This document shows positions 29,388 through 38,936 of a stretch of DNA of 64,000 bases, one piece after another (positions within the stretch are counted from its first letter, which is position 1; every line of letters begins with the position of its first letter). The notes beneath the pieces are model-generated. The model ran no database searches and was not told the origin of the DNA. It saw only the letters and a list, made by a program, of their open reading frames with translations. Made by a program: the position numbers and the translations under genes. The stretch covers positions 50,375 to 114,374 of the forward strand of contig OENT01000443.1 in assembly GCA_900239685.1 (NCBI GenBank). The letters run 5' to 3'. Source of the DNA: Rotaria macrura. Taxonomy: Eukaryota; Rotifera; Eurotatoria; Philodinida; Philodinidae.

Positions 29388-32300
29388 TTGCAACAAATGA
29401 GAGGCTCACCTCTATCGATAGGACACGAAACATTATCCGAGAATGGTACAGTACTGTTTCAACTGCTTATATTGTCATTATGTCAATGGACAAGTACCAA
29501 TTGTCAATTAAATCTTTATGACACTGACAGAACGGTGAAGCACAACGACTTACACTTCGGTTGTTTGGATTATTATGTTCACCGTGAAAAGTTAGCTTAT
29601 CAAGAATTACGTGATAAACTCAATGAAATCATTTCGTATTGTTTTCGTCCCACAAACAACGAAGAAGAGATATTACTCGATGGTTCTCCTAATTCGCTAG
29701 CTCAAAATTTTACTTTTCAAGAATTAAGTTTAATGAATATCACCACACAACAACTTCTTTCGTGGTCAGCTACAATTAATCTCGCCGAGGAGTACCTGTT
29801 GTATCTTGAGGAACCAACTTTGCAATCGGATAAGAGTTATTACAATTGCACTGAACCATGGTTCGGCCCCAAATGTCAATATTCTTTTGGATTCAATGAA
29901 CACAAGGATTTTCGCAAAATTGTGGAAAACCAGTTTCTCAATAGAATGCCGTACTCAGAGTCGTCCATCGAAGAGGTTCATGTTCCATGCTATGTTCTTC
30001 TAGGATGCTATCGAAATGGGCAGTCGTGGTGTCTTGATTGGCGCGAAATATGTGATGGAGTTGTTGATTGCTTCGATGACGGTATCGATGAAGACTCTTG
30101 TTTCGATTTGGAAATAAATGAGTGTGATGATGACGAATTTCGATGCCGGAACGGCCTTTGTATTTCAGATGAACTCTGGGAAGACGGAATAGGTGAAGCA
30201 GATTGTCTTGATAGGTCAGATGAATTGATTAACAGCTTCGATCTGGGATTGTGTTATCAAGATCCAACATTTCGTTGTGAAGAACACACTAGCAGTGGAT
30301 GGAGCACAAGATTTCCGTGTGGAGACGGTCAATCCACTACTTCTCTGGACATTTGTCATAATGGTCGTCACGAGTTAATAATTCAAGCTATGGCAGCTAA
30401 AGGTAACCTGACGGACAAATGCTGGATTGCGATGGTGTGTTTGCTTGGAATCGATGAGAAAGTAAATGGAACTTCGTGTAAAACATGGCAACAGAGCAAT
30501 GTTAGTCACGAGTTTTTCAAAGAATGTGATGATTTCTTTCAGTTTCCGACGATTCCCGTATATTCTGATCATGTTCGATTCTACTATGAGAATCGCAGTT
30601 CGACACAATATTTCAATGATCTCGCCAGACCGGACTACATTTGTTATGACCAACAACTGTGTGACTTTTTAACACCTCAGTTCACCCGTGGAAATCTCAC
30701 ATGTTTGTTAGAAAGTGAATTCTATTCTCAGTTTGGTTTGCCTCTGGGTAACTTGGAGCGTAGTAGGATGAGTTTAGACATCTTATTCCATGGCTGCGTT
30801 ACTTCTTCTGCTGTCCTAAATCAACATGAAACCCACAGAGAGCATCCTTCATTGCATAATTGTCGAAACTCATCGACTTTGCTTTCGAAACATCGCATTT
30901 TAGATGGCATAGGGGACTGTTTCGAGTACGACGACGAAATGTATCAAAATAGCTGCTCGCTTAATCATCGATACCGAGTTCGATGCCATTTTCACGATAA
31001 GTGTTGGTCTCCTTTCATGAAATTTCAGGCCTGCGCTCAGAGCCAACTGCAAGACTTAGACGAAATTCCATTTCAAACTTTTTGCGATGGCATGAAATTA
31101 CACTACTTCACAAATAGTATTGGAGAACAACTAAGTGAAGAAGAAAGATGTGAGGAAGCCTGGTGTGATAATATATATGCACGCTGCGATGGTTATTGGG
31201 CATGTTCAGATGGACGAGATGAAAGCCATTGTATTCGAACAAATTGCTCTTCTGGAAATTTCCCGTGTGTCTCCAATTCGAACTACACAGTGATATGCTT
31301 GCCGAACGCGCTTTTGCATGACAACAAAAGTGATTGCCTTGGAGCAACAGATGAAATGCATGACTGTTATTTGGGATATAATATACTAGATAAACAAATA
31401 CTATTGAAATGCCCAGATTCTGATGGTTGCATAAAAGCATCGTTATTATGCGACGGAAAACCAAATTGTGAAAAAAATGAAGATGAAGATGAAAACCTTT
31501 GTAAGAATCTTGGAGTCAAATGTCAAAAAGATTCATCAGATGATTACAGTGACGTTGAAGAAATCCTTTGCGGAGCAAAACAAGGGGAAAATAAGAAATT
31601 TGCTTATTTTTCCGTGCATACATCGTCCGACTATCCTCTTTTGGAGAATAGTATTGCTGATGACAAATTTCAATCTTTCGAATACGAGCCTCGTATCGGG
31701 AATCTCAATGAAACACAACTCGAGAAAAATCCATGGCCATGGCATTGCAATCGTGGACTTATTGTTCGTACTTGGAGTCAAGACACAAATGAAAGTAAGC
31801 AATGTATGTGTCCACCTAGTTACTATGGTAGTTTATGTCAATATCAAAGTCAGCGCATTAGTATGACATTGCACATGAGAGCAGTTAATCGATTAGTTAC
31901 TTATGCTATTGCTATTATGTTGATTGATGATGATGATGAACGACAAGAAATTGAAACGTATAATCAGTTATTATATATACCGACACAAAGCTGTAGCGTA
32001 AAATTTAATCGATATTTGTTATTTCCGACACGGTCAAAGAACTTAACCAACAAATACAGTATACGCATCGATGTATTTCAAAACAGTGAAATGGCGTTTC
32101 TTGGAAGTTGGCATATCTCTATTGATTTTCTTTTCTTACCTGTCAACCGATTGGCTGTTTCGATACAGATACCAGATCATCAAACTCAGATATCGTCGGA
32201 TTGCACATTTGGTTGCGAGAATGGAAAATGTTTTAAATACTTGAACAAAGAAAAATATTTCTGTCGATGCTTACCAGGATGGTCAGGAATTCACTGCAAC

Positions 32301-34130
32301 ATATCGATCAACTGTCAGTCCTGTCAGTCGAATTCTCTATGCATAGGATCCTCAAAAAATCAATCTATATGTATATGTCCTGCAAACAAATTTGGACCAC
32401 GTTGTCTATTAGAATTAAAATGTCCAATAAATGCTTGTCAAAATAGTGGTACATGTGTACCAGATGCTGTGAGTACCTCTGGTAATGTCTATACATGCAT
32501 TTGTCCAGATCAATTTTTTGGAACACACTGTGAATTTTCAAGATCTTATGTCGATGTTTCCTTGAATCGAATTTCTGTTCCACCATATCTCGTAGCTTAT
32601 TTTTTCACACTATCTCACGAACATGATCCGACCAGTACGATCATAATTCGGAAATTAACTCTTTTTCAACATACAGTCACCTTTCGAATTTCGGTTGCAT
32701 TTCATCTCATGATAATTCAAGTCAATAACAAATATTACCTTGCCGTACTTCAAAAATATCCTAAGAAAGACTTTGCAACATCGATTAGTCCAGCACGAGA
32801 ATGTGTTCCTAGCGAACGACTGTTCAATATAACTGTACTGGAAAAATCTCAGTATGAACGAATCGTGCATTATTATAGTCTGTGTCAGAAACGTCACGAT
32901 GTGACTTGCTTTATTGATGAAGATTTTTTATGTTTGTGTACAGATGATCATCATGCGAATTGTTTGAAATTTGACCGTTACAGAAATTTTCTGTGCCCAT
33001 CGACCAGTCATTGTCAAAATGACGCACAGTGTTTACAAGATCATCCGACTTGTGCATCCACCAGAATCTGTGTATGTCCTAAATGTTTTTTCGGCAATCG
33101 ATGCCAGTTTTATGCTAAAGGTCTTGGATCAACATTAGATGAAATCTTAGGCTATGAGTTCAAAAGAGCGAAGACTTTATCTGAGCAACCTCTTAGTGTA
33201 AAGTTGAGTGCTATTATCACTATGATAATATTCATAATAGGCATTATCAATGGTATTCTGTCAATTGTAACGTTTTCAAGAAAAAACACACAAGAAGTCG
33301 GTAGTGGAATATACCTCTTGGCATCCTCAATCACTTCATTAACAACAATGATCCTATTTGCACTCAAATTTTGGCTTCTTTTCCTTTCTCATGGAAATAC
33401 CTTTAATCAACTAAATCAAAAAGTCATTCTCACTACTAACTGTGTGGTTATGGAACCTCTATTAAAAATGACATTATACTTAGATAGCTGGTTGAACGCT
33501 TGTGTAGCTATTGAACGAACAGTGTCTGTATATCTAGGAATCCAATTTAACAAACATCAAAGCAAACTCGTTGCTAAACGCTTGTTAAAGTTGCTGCCTG
33601 CTATCATGCTGTGTTTCTTCATTCCGCAACTAGTTCATCTTCATGTTTTCGATGATGAAATCGAAGCACGAAGTTGGTGTGTTGTCACTTACAAGCCGTG
33701 GGTACGAATTTACAGTCTAGTGTTGATCTTTTTCCATTACTTTACTCCATCATCAATCAATTTGTTTTCTGCGATATTCATCATTATAGCAAGTACTCGT
33801 CGAAAAGCTCTCAGCAAAACGGATCGTTCGTTCCGAACACATCTCATGTTCAAATTAAAGCAATATAAACATTTAATTATTAGTCCCATCATAATCCTAG
33901 TGCTAACACTACCTCACTTGATAATTTCAATTATATTAGATTGTAACAAATCATCTGATCTGTTTTGGTTCCATCTTCTTGGTTATTTTCTTTCATTCAT
34001 TCCGGCAGCATTTGTTTTCGTCATTTTCGTTATACCATCACCACTGTACAGACAAGAATTCAGGCGAATATTCGTACCACCAAAGAAACAATTTGATGTA
34101 TTAAAATTCATTCCAACTAAAATCCAATAA
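29388..34130 (+). CDS. Giant intronless seven-helix receptor with LDLa and EGF repeats
   Basis: One uninterrupted frame of 1,580 codons. A hydrophobic segment at about 23-37 is a likely signal peptide. The large ectodomain holds LDL-receptor class A modules, with the acidic Ca-binding ends CDGVVDCFDDGIDEDSC (about 217-240), CDGYWACSDGRDESHC (about 598-615) and CDGKPNCEKNEDEDENLC (about 685-704). These are followed by EGF-like modules ending CPPSYYGSLC, CLPGWSGIHC, CPANKFGPRC, CPDQFFGTHC and CPKCFFGNRC (about 806-1240). From about 1270 come seven hydrophobic helices: helix 3 ends AIERTVSVYLG (in place of DRY), and helix 7 ends PSPLYRQEFRR (in place of NPxxY plus helix 8). The architecture is that of a rhodopsin-like GPCR with an adhesive extracellular region. 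I know of no standard name for it; ligand and G-protein partner are unknown. It lies between the two arms of the inverted duplication. Confidence 0.92.
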   Translation: MQQMRGSPLSIGHETLSENGTVLFQLLILSLCQWTSTNCQLNLYDTDRTVKHNDLHFGCLDYYVHREKLAYQELRDKLNEIISYCFRPTNNEEEILLDGSPNSLAQNFTFQELSLMNITTQQLLSWSATINLAEEYLLYLEEPTLQSDKSYYNCTEPWFGPKCQYSFGFNEHKDFRKIVENQFLNRMPYSESSIEEVHVPCYVLLGCYRNGQSWCLDWREICDGVVDCFDDGIDEDSCFDLEINECDDDEFRCRNGLCISDELWEDGIGEADCLDRSDELINSFDLGLCYQDPTFRCEEHTSSGWSTRFPCGDGQSTTSLDICHNGRHELIIQAMAAKGNLTDKCWIAMVCLLGIDEKVNGTSCKTWQQSNVSHEFFKECDDFFQFPTIPVYSDHVRFYYENRSSTQYFNDLARPDYICYDQQLCDFLTPQFTRGNLTCLLESEFYSQFGLPLGNLERSRMSLDILFHGCVTSSAVLNQHETHREHPSLHNCRNSSTLLSKHRILDGIGDCFEYDDEMYQNSCSLNHRYRVRCHFHDKCWSPFMKFQACAQSQLQDLDEIPFQTFCDGMKLHYFTNSIGEQLSEEERCEEAWCDNIYARCDGYWACSDGRDESHCIRTNCSSGNFPCVSNSNYTVICLPNALLHDNKSDCLGATDEMHDCYLGYNILDKQILLKCPDSDGCIKASLLCDGKPNCEKNEDEDENLCKNLGVKCQKDSSDDYSDVEEILCGAKQGENKKFAYFSVHTSSDYPLLENSIADDKFQSFEYEPRIGNLNETQLEKNPWPWHCNRGLIVRTWSQDTNESKQCMCPPSYYGSLCQYQSQRISMTLHMRAVNRLVTYAIAIMLIDDDDERQEIETYNQLLYIPTQSCSVKFNRYLLFPTRSKNLTNKYSIRIDVFQNSEMAFLGSWHISIDFLFLPVNRLAVSIQIPDHQTQISSDCTFGCENGKCFKYLNKEKYFCRCLPGWSGIHCNISINCQSCQSNSLCIGSSKNQSICICPANKFGPRCLLELKCPINACQNSGTCVPDAVSTSGNVYTCICPDQFFGTHCEFSRSYVDVSLNRISVPPYLVAYFFTLSHEHDPTSTIIIRKLTLFQHTVTFRISVAFHLMIIQVNNKYYLAVLQKYPKKDFATSISPARECVPSERLFNITVLEKSQYERIVHYYSLCQKRHDVTCFIDEDFLCLCTDDHHANCLKFDRYRNFLCPSTSHCQNDAQCLQDHPTCASTRICVCPKCFFGNRCQFYAKGLGSTLDEILGYEFKRAKTLSEQPLSVKLSAIITMIIFIIGIINGILSIVTFSRKNTQEVGSGIYLLASSITSLTTMILFALKFWLLFLSHGNTFNQLNQKVILTTNCVVMEPLLKMTLYLDSWLNACVAIERTVSVYLGIQFNKHQSKLVAKRLLKLLPAIMLCFFIPQLVHLHVFDDEIEARSWCVVTYKPWVRIYSLVLIFFHYFTPSSINLFSAIFIIIASTRRKALSKTDRSFRTHLMFKLKQYKHLIISPIIILVLTLPHLIISIILDCNKSSDLFWFHLLGYFLSFIPAAFVFVIFVIPSPLYRQEFRRIFVPPKKQFDVLKFIPTKIQ

Positions 34131-36009
34131 TCTGAATAATATTGTAGATAAAATTTTTCTGAAAATGCTTGTCTTTATTTTATTCGGAAGTAAATTCTAT
34201 CGATTAATGCTGTCTAAGTAAACTGTACTAACTTCAAGATATTCATTGAAATATAGTAATGCCTATTCGACTGAACGCTTGAAGGGGGACTCAATAGTTT
34301 TTGCACAGTTTCACAAAGAAACTATATGGTGTTTCTTTCGATATAGTCAAGATTGGCAATAAAGTATTCTTGAACACTGTTTTTGATTCTTAACATAATC
34401 ACTTTCCTCCAATTATGAGATTCACATTACCTTCTAGACGGTATACTCGACGGTCTTACTGTCTACCAACACCTGTAATCGAATTTCACATTTGCTCTAT
34501 ACTCTACTACGATAGGCTGTTCTGTAAACTTATCGCTTCTATTCTAAAGTGAATATCACTGTCAATTAATTGAATGACCTGTATTCTGAAGCAGCATTCC
34601 TTGAAATATAGATCGAACTTATTTATCACATTCATCTCGTTTACAGTGAAAACTTGGAAATGCGAATCAATCACGCTTTGGCGAAGTGAGAACTATGAAT
34701 TTCTGCATTTCAATGTACTACCACATATTTTCAAGTATTTCTAAATACTTCTGAAAAACACAGATCAGTTTTCTCATTTGCTAGAACTTCCAAAGAACAT
34801 CTTGAAGATACAAGCACTTTACATGTGTTTCAACAAGAGCTCAAGGGCATGAATAAGAATTTTACACAACAGAATAATAAATCCAAGCACAAAACTTCAG
34901 AACAAGCCCTCAATCCTTGCCTCAAAAAGCATGTCCACAGCGGCTAACGTTTTTGTTTCAGATTCTTAATTATTTCATGTGAATGAAACAAGATGTTTGC
35001 CTAGTTTTTCCTACAAGTGATTATTGAGAAAGTTGTAAGGCACATTTCTAGCAGATACTAGGACTTCATTATGCCGTTTTCTACTGAATCAAGTAAAACA
35101 TTCAAACTCCAACACCATAGAGTTTCCGATGAGAAAGCGACATATGCGCCAAAACGAGCAGCAAGCATAAATGATTTGCTCTGTTTTCACTTCAGCTCAA
35201 TTGATTAAATCGAGTTTTATTTTTATCTGTTCTGCTTTCTTGAATTTTTCAAAAGTTGATTTGAATGTGTATTATTTTACTGTATCGTTATTAATATATG
35301 TTTTAACAACTGAGTGTCATATTAATTTAAGATGAACTAAGTAGATTCAACTTGTGAATGCTGAAGTAATTTTAGGAGAGCAGTAGGCGAACAGAGACAG
35401 TAAAAACACAGAATCAAAAAATGACTAATCCCTGGACGCAGAATCAACATGATTCCAACGGTTCATCAAGATAAATCTCGTTTCCTCAACTTCTCATACT
35501 TGTTACCAATGCACATTATTATATAACTGAAGCCGAGAGAACTATTCAGGTATGTTATTAAATGAAAGACTGCAGACAAAGAACAGTAGCAAGCGTTATT
35601 GAATGCATCTCGTACTTTAAAATCAGCTAATATTAAGAAATTTTCGCATTTCGAATCACTAGTACGAAGTAGCTGAAAAACGTTCCTGACAACGGGCAGA
35701 GCAGTGTAACTGGTGCGAATGTATATCAGTTCTCAATACGGTGAGTTAGCCATCAAATGCACGACATACTGCTGTGCGAACGACCAAACAAATCAGGACT
35801 GTATGTATTTCCACTGTTAACGGTTGTCAGTTTTTGTGCATCGGCATAATCTAGTCTACTGACATTTCCAATAGAACTGACACCAACTCCAAGATCGGAT
35901 GTAGAAGTACTTCTTCCACCAAAATATTAGATTTATTACTTTGCAAAGAAAAATGAAACAAACACTCTTCAAAAAATCGGGATTAGTGTAAAAGAATAAT
36001 CCACGTCAT
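34131..36009. other. Intergenic between receptor gene and right arm
   Basis: No full gene recognised. Contains a possible defensin-like relic at 35719-35820 and the receptor's likely poly(A) region just after its stop. Confidence 0.45.
35719..35820 (+). pseudogene. Possible relic of a defensin-like exon
   Basis: A 33-codon frame from ATG to TAA contains KCTTYCC and ends QDCMYFHC. The 18 bases coding for KCTTYC match the defensin copy 1 sequence (24252-24269) at 17 positions. The downstream cysteine spacing (C-x3-CC-x8-C-x4-C) is not canonical and no signal-peptide exon was found upstream. It may be a decayed third copy or a chance match. Confidence 0.3.
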
Positions 36010-36012
36010 TTA

Positions 36013-36487
36013 TCATCGGCAAAAGCAACGCCACTGAGTTACACGCCACTCACACAAACCCAATCTGAAACCTAGCATAGCGCAATGCGCCATGCATCTG
36101 CGTCTATCATTGATGTTTGATGGATCACACACAAAATTACGAATATCACTTAATAGGATTTATTCTCATATTGCTCCACTTTTCTATACTGATATGACTC
36201 CTTGCTTTTCTCTCCATGAGATAATCACCAGCACACAATAAGGTCGGATATCCATTGGTGGTCATGATTCAGGTACTCTTCACGATATCACCATGTAATA
36301 TCAGAAAACTACTCTACATTGTCCCCTGTAAGTGAATAAAGGAATCATCGATTTAGTTAATCTCGTATTAAGGGCTAAAATATTTTTACTTACGATAAAT
36401 TAAATTTGAGCGCGTTTGATTGACGGCTTCAACGAGAACGAATGATAGTAAGATAAATGAAAAAAGTACTAGACATGTACACTTCAT
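36013..36487 (-). CDS. Secreted six-cysteine peptide of CS-alpha-beta defensin type (copy 2)
   Basis: Exon 1 (36487-36390) encodes a signal peptide MKCTCLVLFSFILLSFVLVEA followed by VNQTRSN, which parallels FNQTGSK in copy 1. Exon 2 (36148-36013) encodes the mature domain with cysteines 40, 51, 55, 65, 74 and 76 of a 77-aa product. The spacing C-x10-C-x3-C-x9-C-x8-C-x1-C equals that of copy 1 exactly, although the residues between the cysteines have largely changed. A gamma-core glycine (GLC) is kept. The donor is either GTAAGT at 36393 or GTAAAA at 36389; only the second keeps phase with the TTAAG acceptor at 36149, so I used it. The 5' acceptor-like ctatttag before the ATG is shared with copy 1. 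Confidence 0.78.
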
Positions 36488-36868
36488 AATGGCTAAATAG
36501 AAAGAATGGCAACCTTAATGAAATTCAGCGATGTTACACATACTAGATTCTGTGTATTATATCAGTTAATTTCAATATTACCAACTAACGATAACTGAAT
36601 GTAATGGTAGAATGGATTAATTATATATATGAATATCTGAGTGGGTGTGATCTTCCGTGTGTATGATTAAATACATATGGTATAACTACAAGATTATCAA
36701 TCGTATGAGGGCAAATGACCGCTTTTTCCTCGATAAACCAACAGAGGCACAATTAAATCATATACTGTCATGGAATATTGTCACATGATACTCTATCGTG
36801 GTTACTCATTTAGCTATCTCATCGTACAAATAGTTAATTCTGCGAATTGTGCAGTAGGAAATAAGCCC

Positions 36869-36929
36869 CTCAGTATGAAAAAATGATAACATTAATGATA
36901 ACCCCCAATTTATCATTACTCAGACACTC
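36869..36929 (+). promoter_or_regulatory. 61-nt block identical in both arms, three TGATAA motifs (right copy)
   Basis: Identical to the reverse complement of 23610-23670. It lies 382 bases upstream of the defensin-like start codon at 36487, in the same relative orientation and nearly the same distance as in the other arm. A conserved promoter element is the simplest reading. Confidence 0.5.
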
Positions 36930-38230
36930 TCATCGTCCTGCGAAGCAATCGACCAACTCTAGTATTCCTGGAGAGAAACGAAATCATTTCACAATCATGA
37001 GTGATGATCTTTAATCTCTTTGAAAAACCTCCACCGGCTACTGAAAATAAATTCACACGACAACATGAGTATGCACCAGAAGAGAAGGAACCATTGAACT
37101 ATCTTTATTCATAGACAACAGCTTTAAAAACCTCTTCATTTTCGTATCGAAAACCGAAGTAAGAAATTCTTTATTTTATCTCTATCATTGTTTCTAAAAC
37201 CATAGAGCTAATGGTCACAAATCAGAATGCTTCAAGCACGAATAATGGATCGAGTAATTTCAGTAAGCAACATGTTTCTGCAAAAAGGCTAAATGCATTT
37301 CTCAAGTTGTTTGCATTTCAGAAATGAATTACAATAATTATGCTGAATAATCTCTCGTTTGAAATCTCTTCTGATATTCGCATCAGTTACTACAGATTGT
37401 ATTTCGTAATCAAATCATTTCGTTCTATGAAGAGGTTACTATATTTAGACTTGTAAGCCATTCGAAATGAGCTTTTTTATTCAAGAAACAAGTAACAGTC
37501 ACATAATGATTTATTGTAATGATGAATTTGTAGGAGTAATCTGAACTATTCCATAGACAAACATTATGATAACATGTGGAAAATAAGTAAATGAAGCGAC
37601 ATTGATTGACACGTGGCATATCAAAAGAAAATCATTGTTTTTGGAATTGAATCACTGAAGTCTATCAGCGCCCTTGAGCATCATCGCGGTTGTGTATGAA
37701 AAGTCATGTTGATAATATATCTCTGATTGAGAACATCAAATTTCGTGGTGCCATCGTTTCTATTCATGTCGTATTGTTCGAAGAAGAATCAAAGTCAATC
37801 AATGCCTATGAAACAAAAGATCTGTACTGTTATTCATGATGGCTGGGCTACGTTTCAAAGGTGCCGGAGTATGATTGTTATGCATCGGAAATAGAAATTC
37901 AGTTCTTTCCAAGTATTGATATCACTAGTTCCGCGAAAAAGACATGTGCAATTATTCCACTGTGAGATAAGTAACGTCAATATCAAGAATAGTTTTCTCC
38001 AACTTGAAAAAAGTATGAGTCAGCAATTGGAAAGAAAAGTTTTTCAATGATAATGAGAAAAACGTTTTGCTTGAGTCATGTGGCATATGAAATGGTTTTG
38101 ATTCGGGAGGCTTACACCCAGCTGGCGTTTTTCTCATGCAGTGACGCTAACAGAAAAGTGATCAATAACATCACACCACCCACTTCCAACTTCTTCTTAC
38201 ATCATTACTCTTGTTTGGCTACGTTTTCTT

Positions 38231-38622
38231 GCATTGGTGAACGCCTATTGGAATTCAATACAATAAAACGTTGATAATAACGTAGTTAATGCTGTGTTTT
38301 TCAGGATATCTTCATCTTACACAGAAAATACATATCGTTTTGCCACGTTTCTTTTTGTTACAGATTCAGTTCATTGTATCTGATGGGATAAAAATCTCTT
38401 TCATTCAATTATTCGTTGGTGAACTATTACTTCTATGGCAAGACAAATTGATAATTACCATGAAGGAGTCAATATTTAATCTGTCTTGTCTTTCCCTGAT
38501 TTGTATTATTATATTATCAATTGTAATTTTCAGTTATTATCTTATTTGACTGAGTGAAACAAATGTATATAGTACGGTTATTTATGTAAATTAATAAAAA
38601 CAATAAATTACAAAATGCTTTG
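38231..38622. other. Intergenic, no supported gene
   Basis: A short hydrophobic frame (38460-38549, starting MKESIFNLS) resembles a signal or anchor peptide but has no partner exon. Confidence 0.4.
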
Positions 38623-38936
38623 TTAATTAAAAACGATATTTAAGAATTTCGTGATGTTTCGTCACTCGAGTTGATCTACATCAGATTATCTGATGTGAGG
38701 TTTTTCCGTTTTGATTTTCTTTTCTTACACCTATCAAGCATATAATAGTGGGACGGCTAGACAGGGATACTGGTAAGAGACACCAGCTATTCATTTTCTT
38801 CCGCTCCATGATCATATGTTTAACATCTTAAAGAAAGAAACACCAAATGAAAGGAAAAATTCATACCAGAAAGTCTGATGAAGACAACGTCGATTGTCGA
38901 AACGTCACGAAATTCTTGAATGCCATCTTTAATTAA
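38623..38936. mobile_element. 314-bp inverted-repeat element with hammerhead-like motif
   Basis: The termini TTAATTAA (38623-38630 and 38929-38936) start inverted repeats of about 75 bp. The left one contains 'aagaatttcgtgatgtttcg' and the right one its counterpart 'cgaaacgtcacgaaattctt'. In the right repeat the plus strand reads CTGATGA (38875-38881), GACAA/TTGTC (38883-38887 with 38894-38898), GAAAC (38899-38903), GTC (38904-38906), the order of a hammerhead ribozyme core. The left copy has decayed (CTGATGT). Hammerheads are known in Penelope-like elements and related non-autonomous repeats; assignment here is inference. Confidence 0.6.

Larger units (their letters stand above)
36010..38230 (-). 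repeat. Right arm of the 16-kb inverted duplication
   Basis: Reverse-complement counterpart of 22310-24360 with the same internal order: promoter-side non-coding sequence, the 61-nt identical block, then the defensin-like gene. The arm is slightly longer, partly because the defensin intron here is about 240 nt against 69 nt in the left copy. Confidence 0.8.

Noticed and set aside
38460..38549. 29-codon hydrophobic micro-frame MKESIFNLS..., a possible third signal peptide
   Set aside because: No donor site, no downstream cysteine-rich exon, and no similarity to the two defensin signal peptides.
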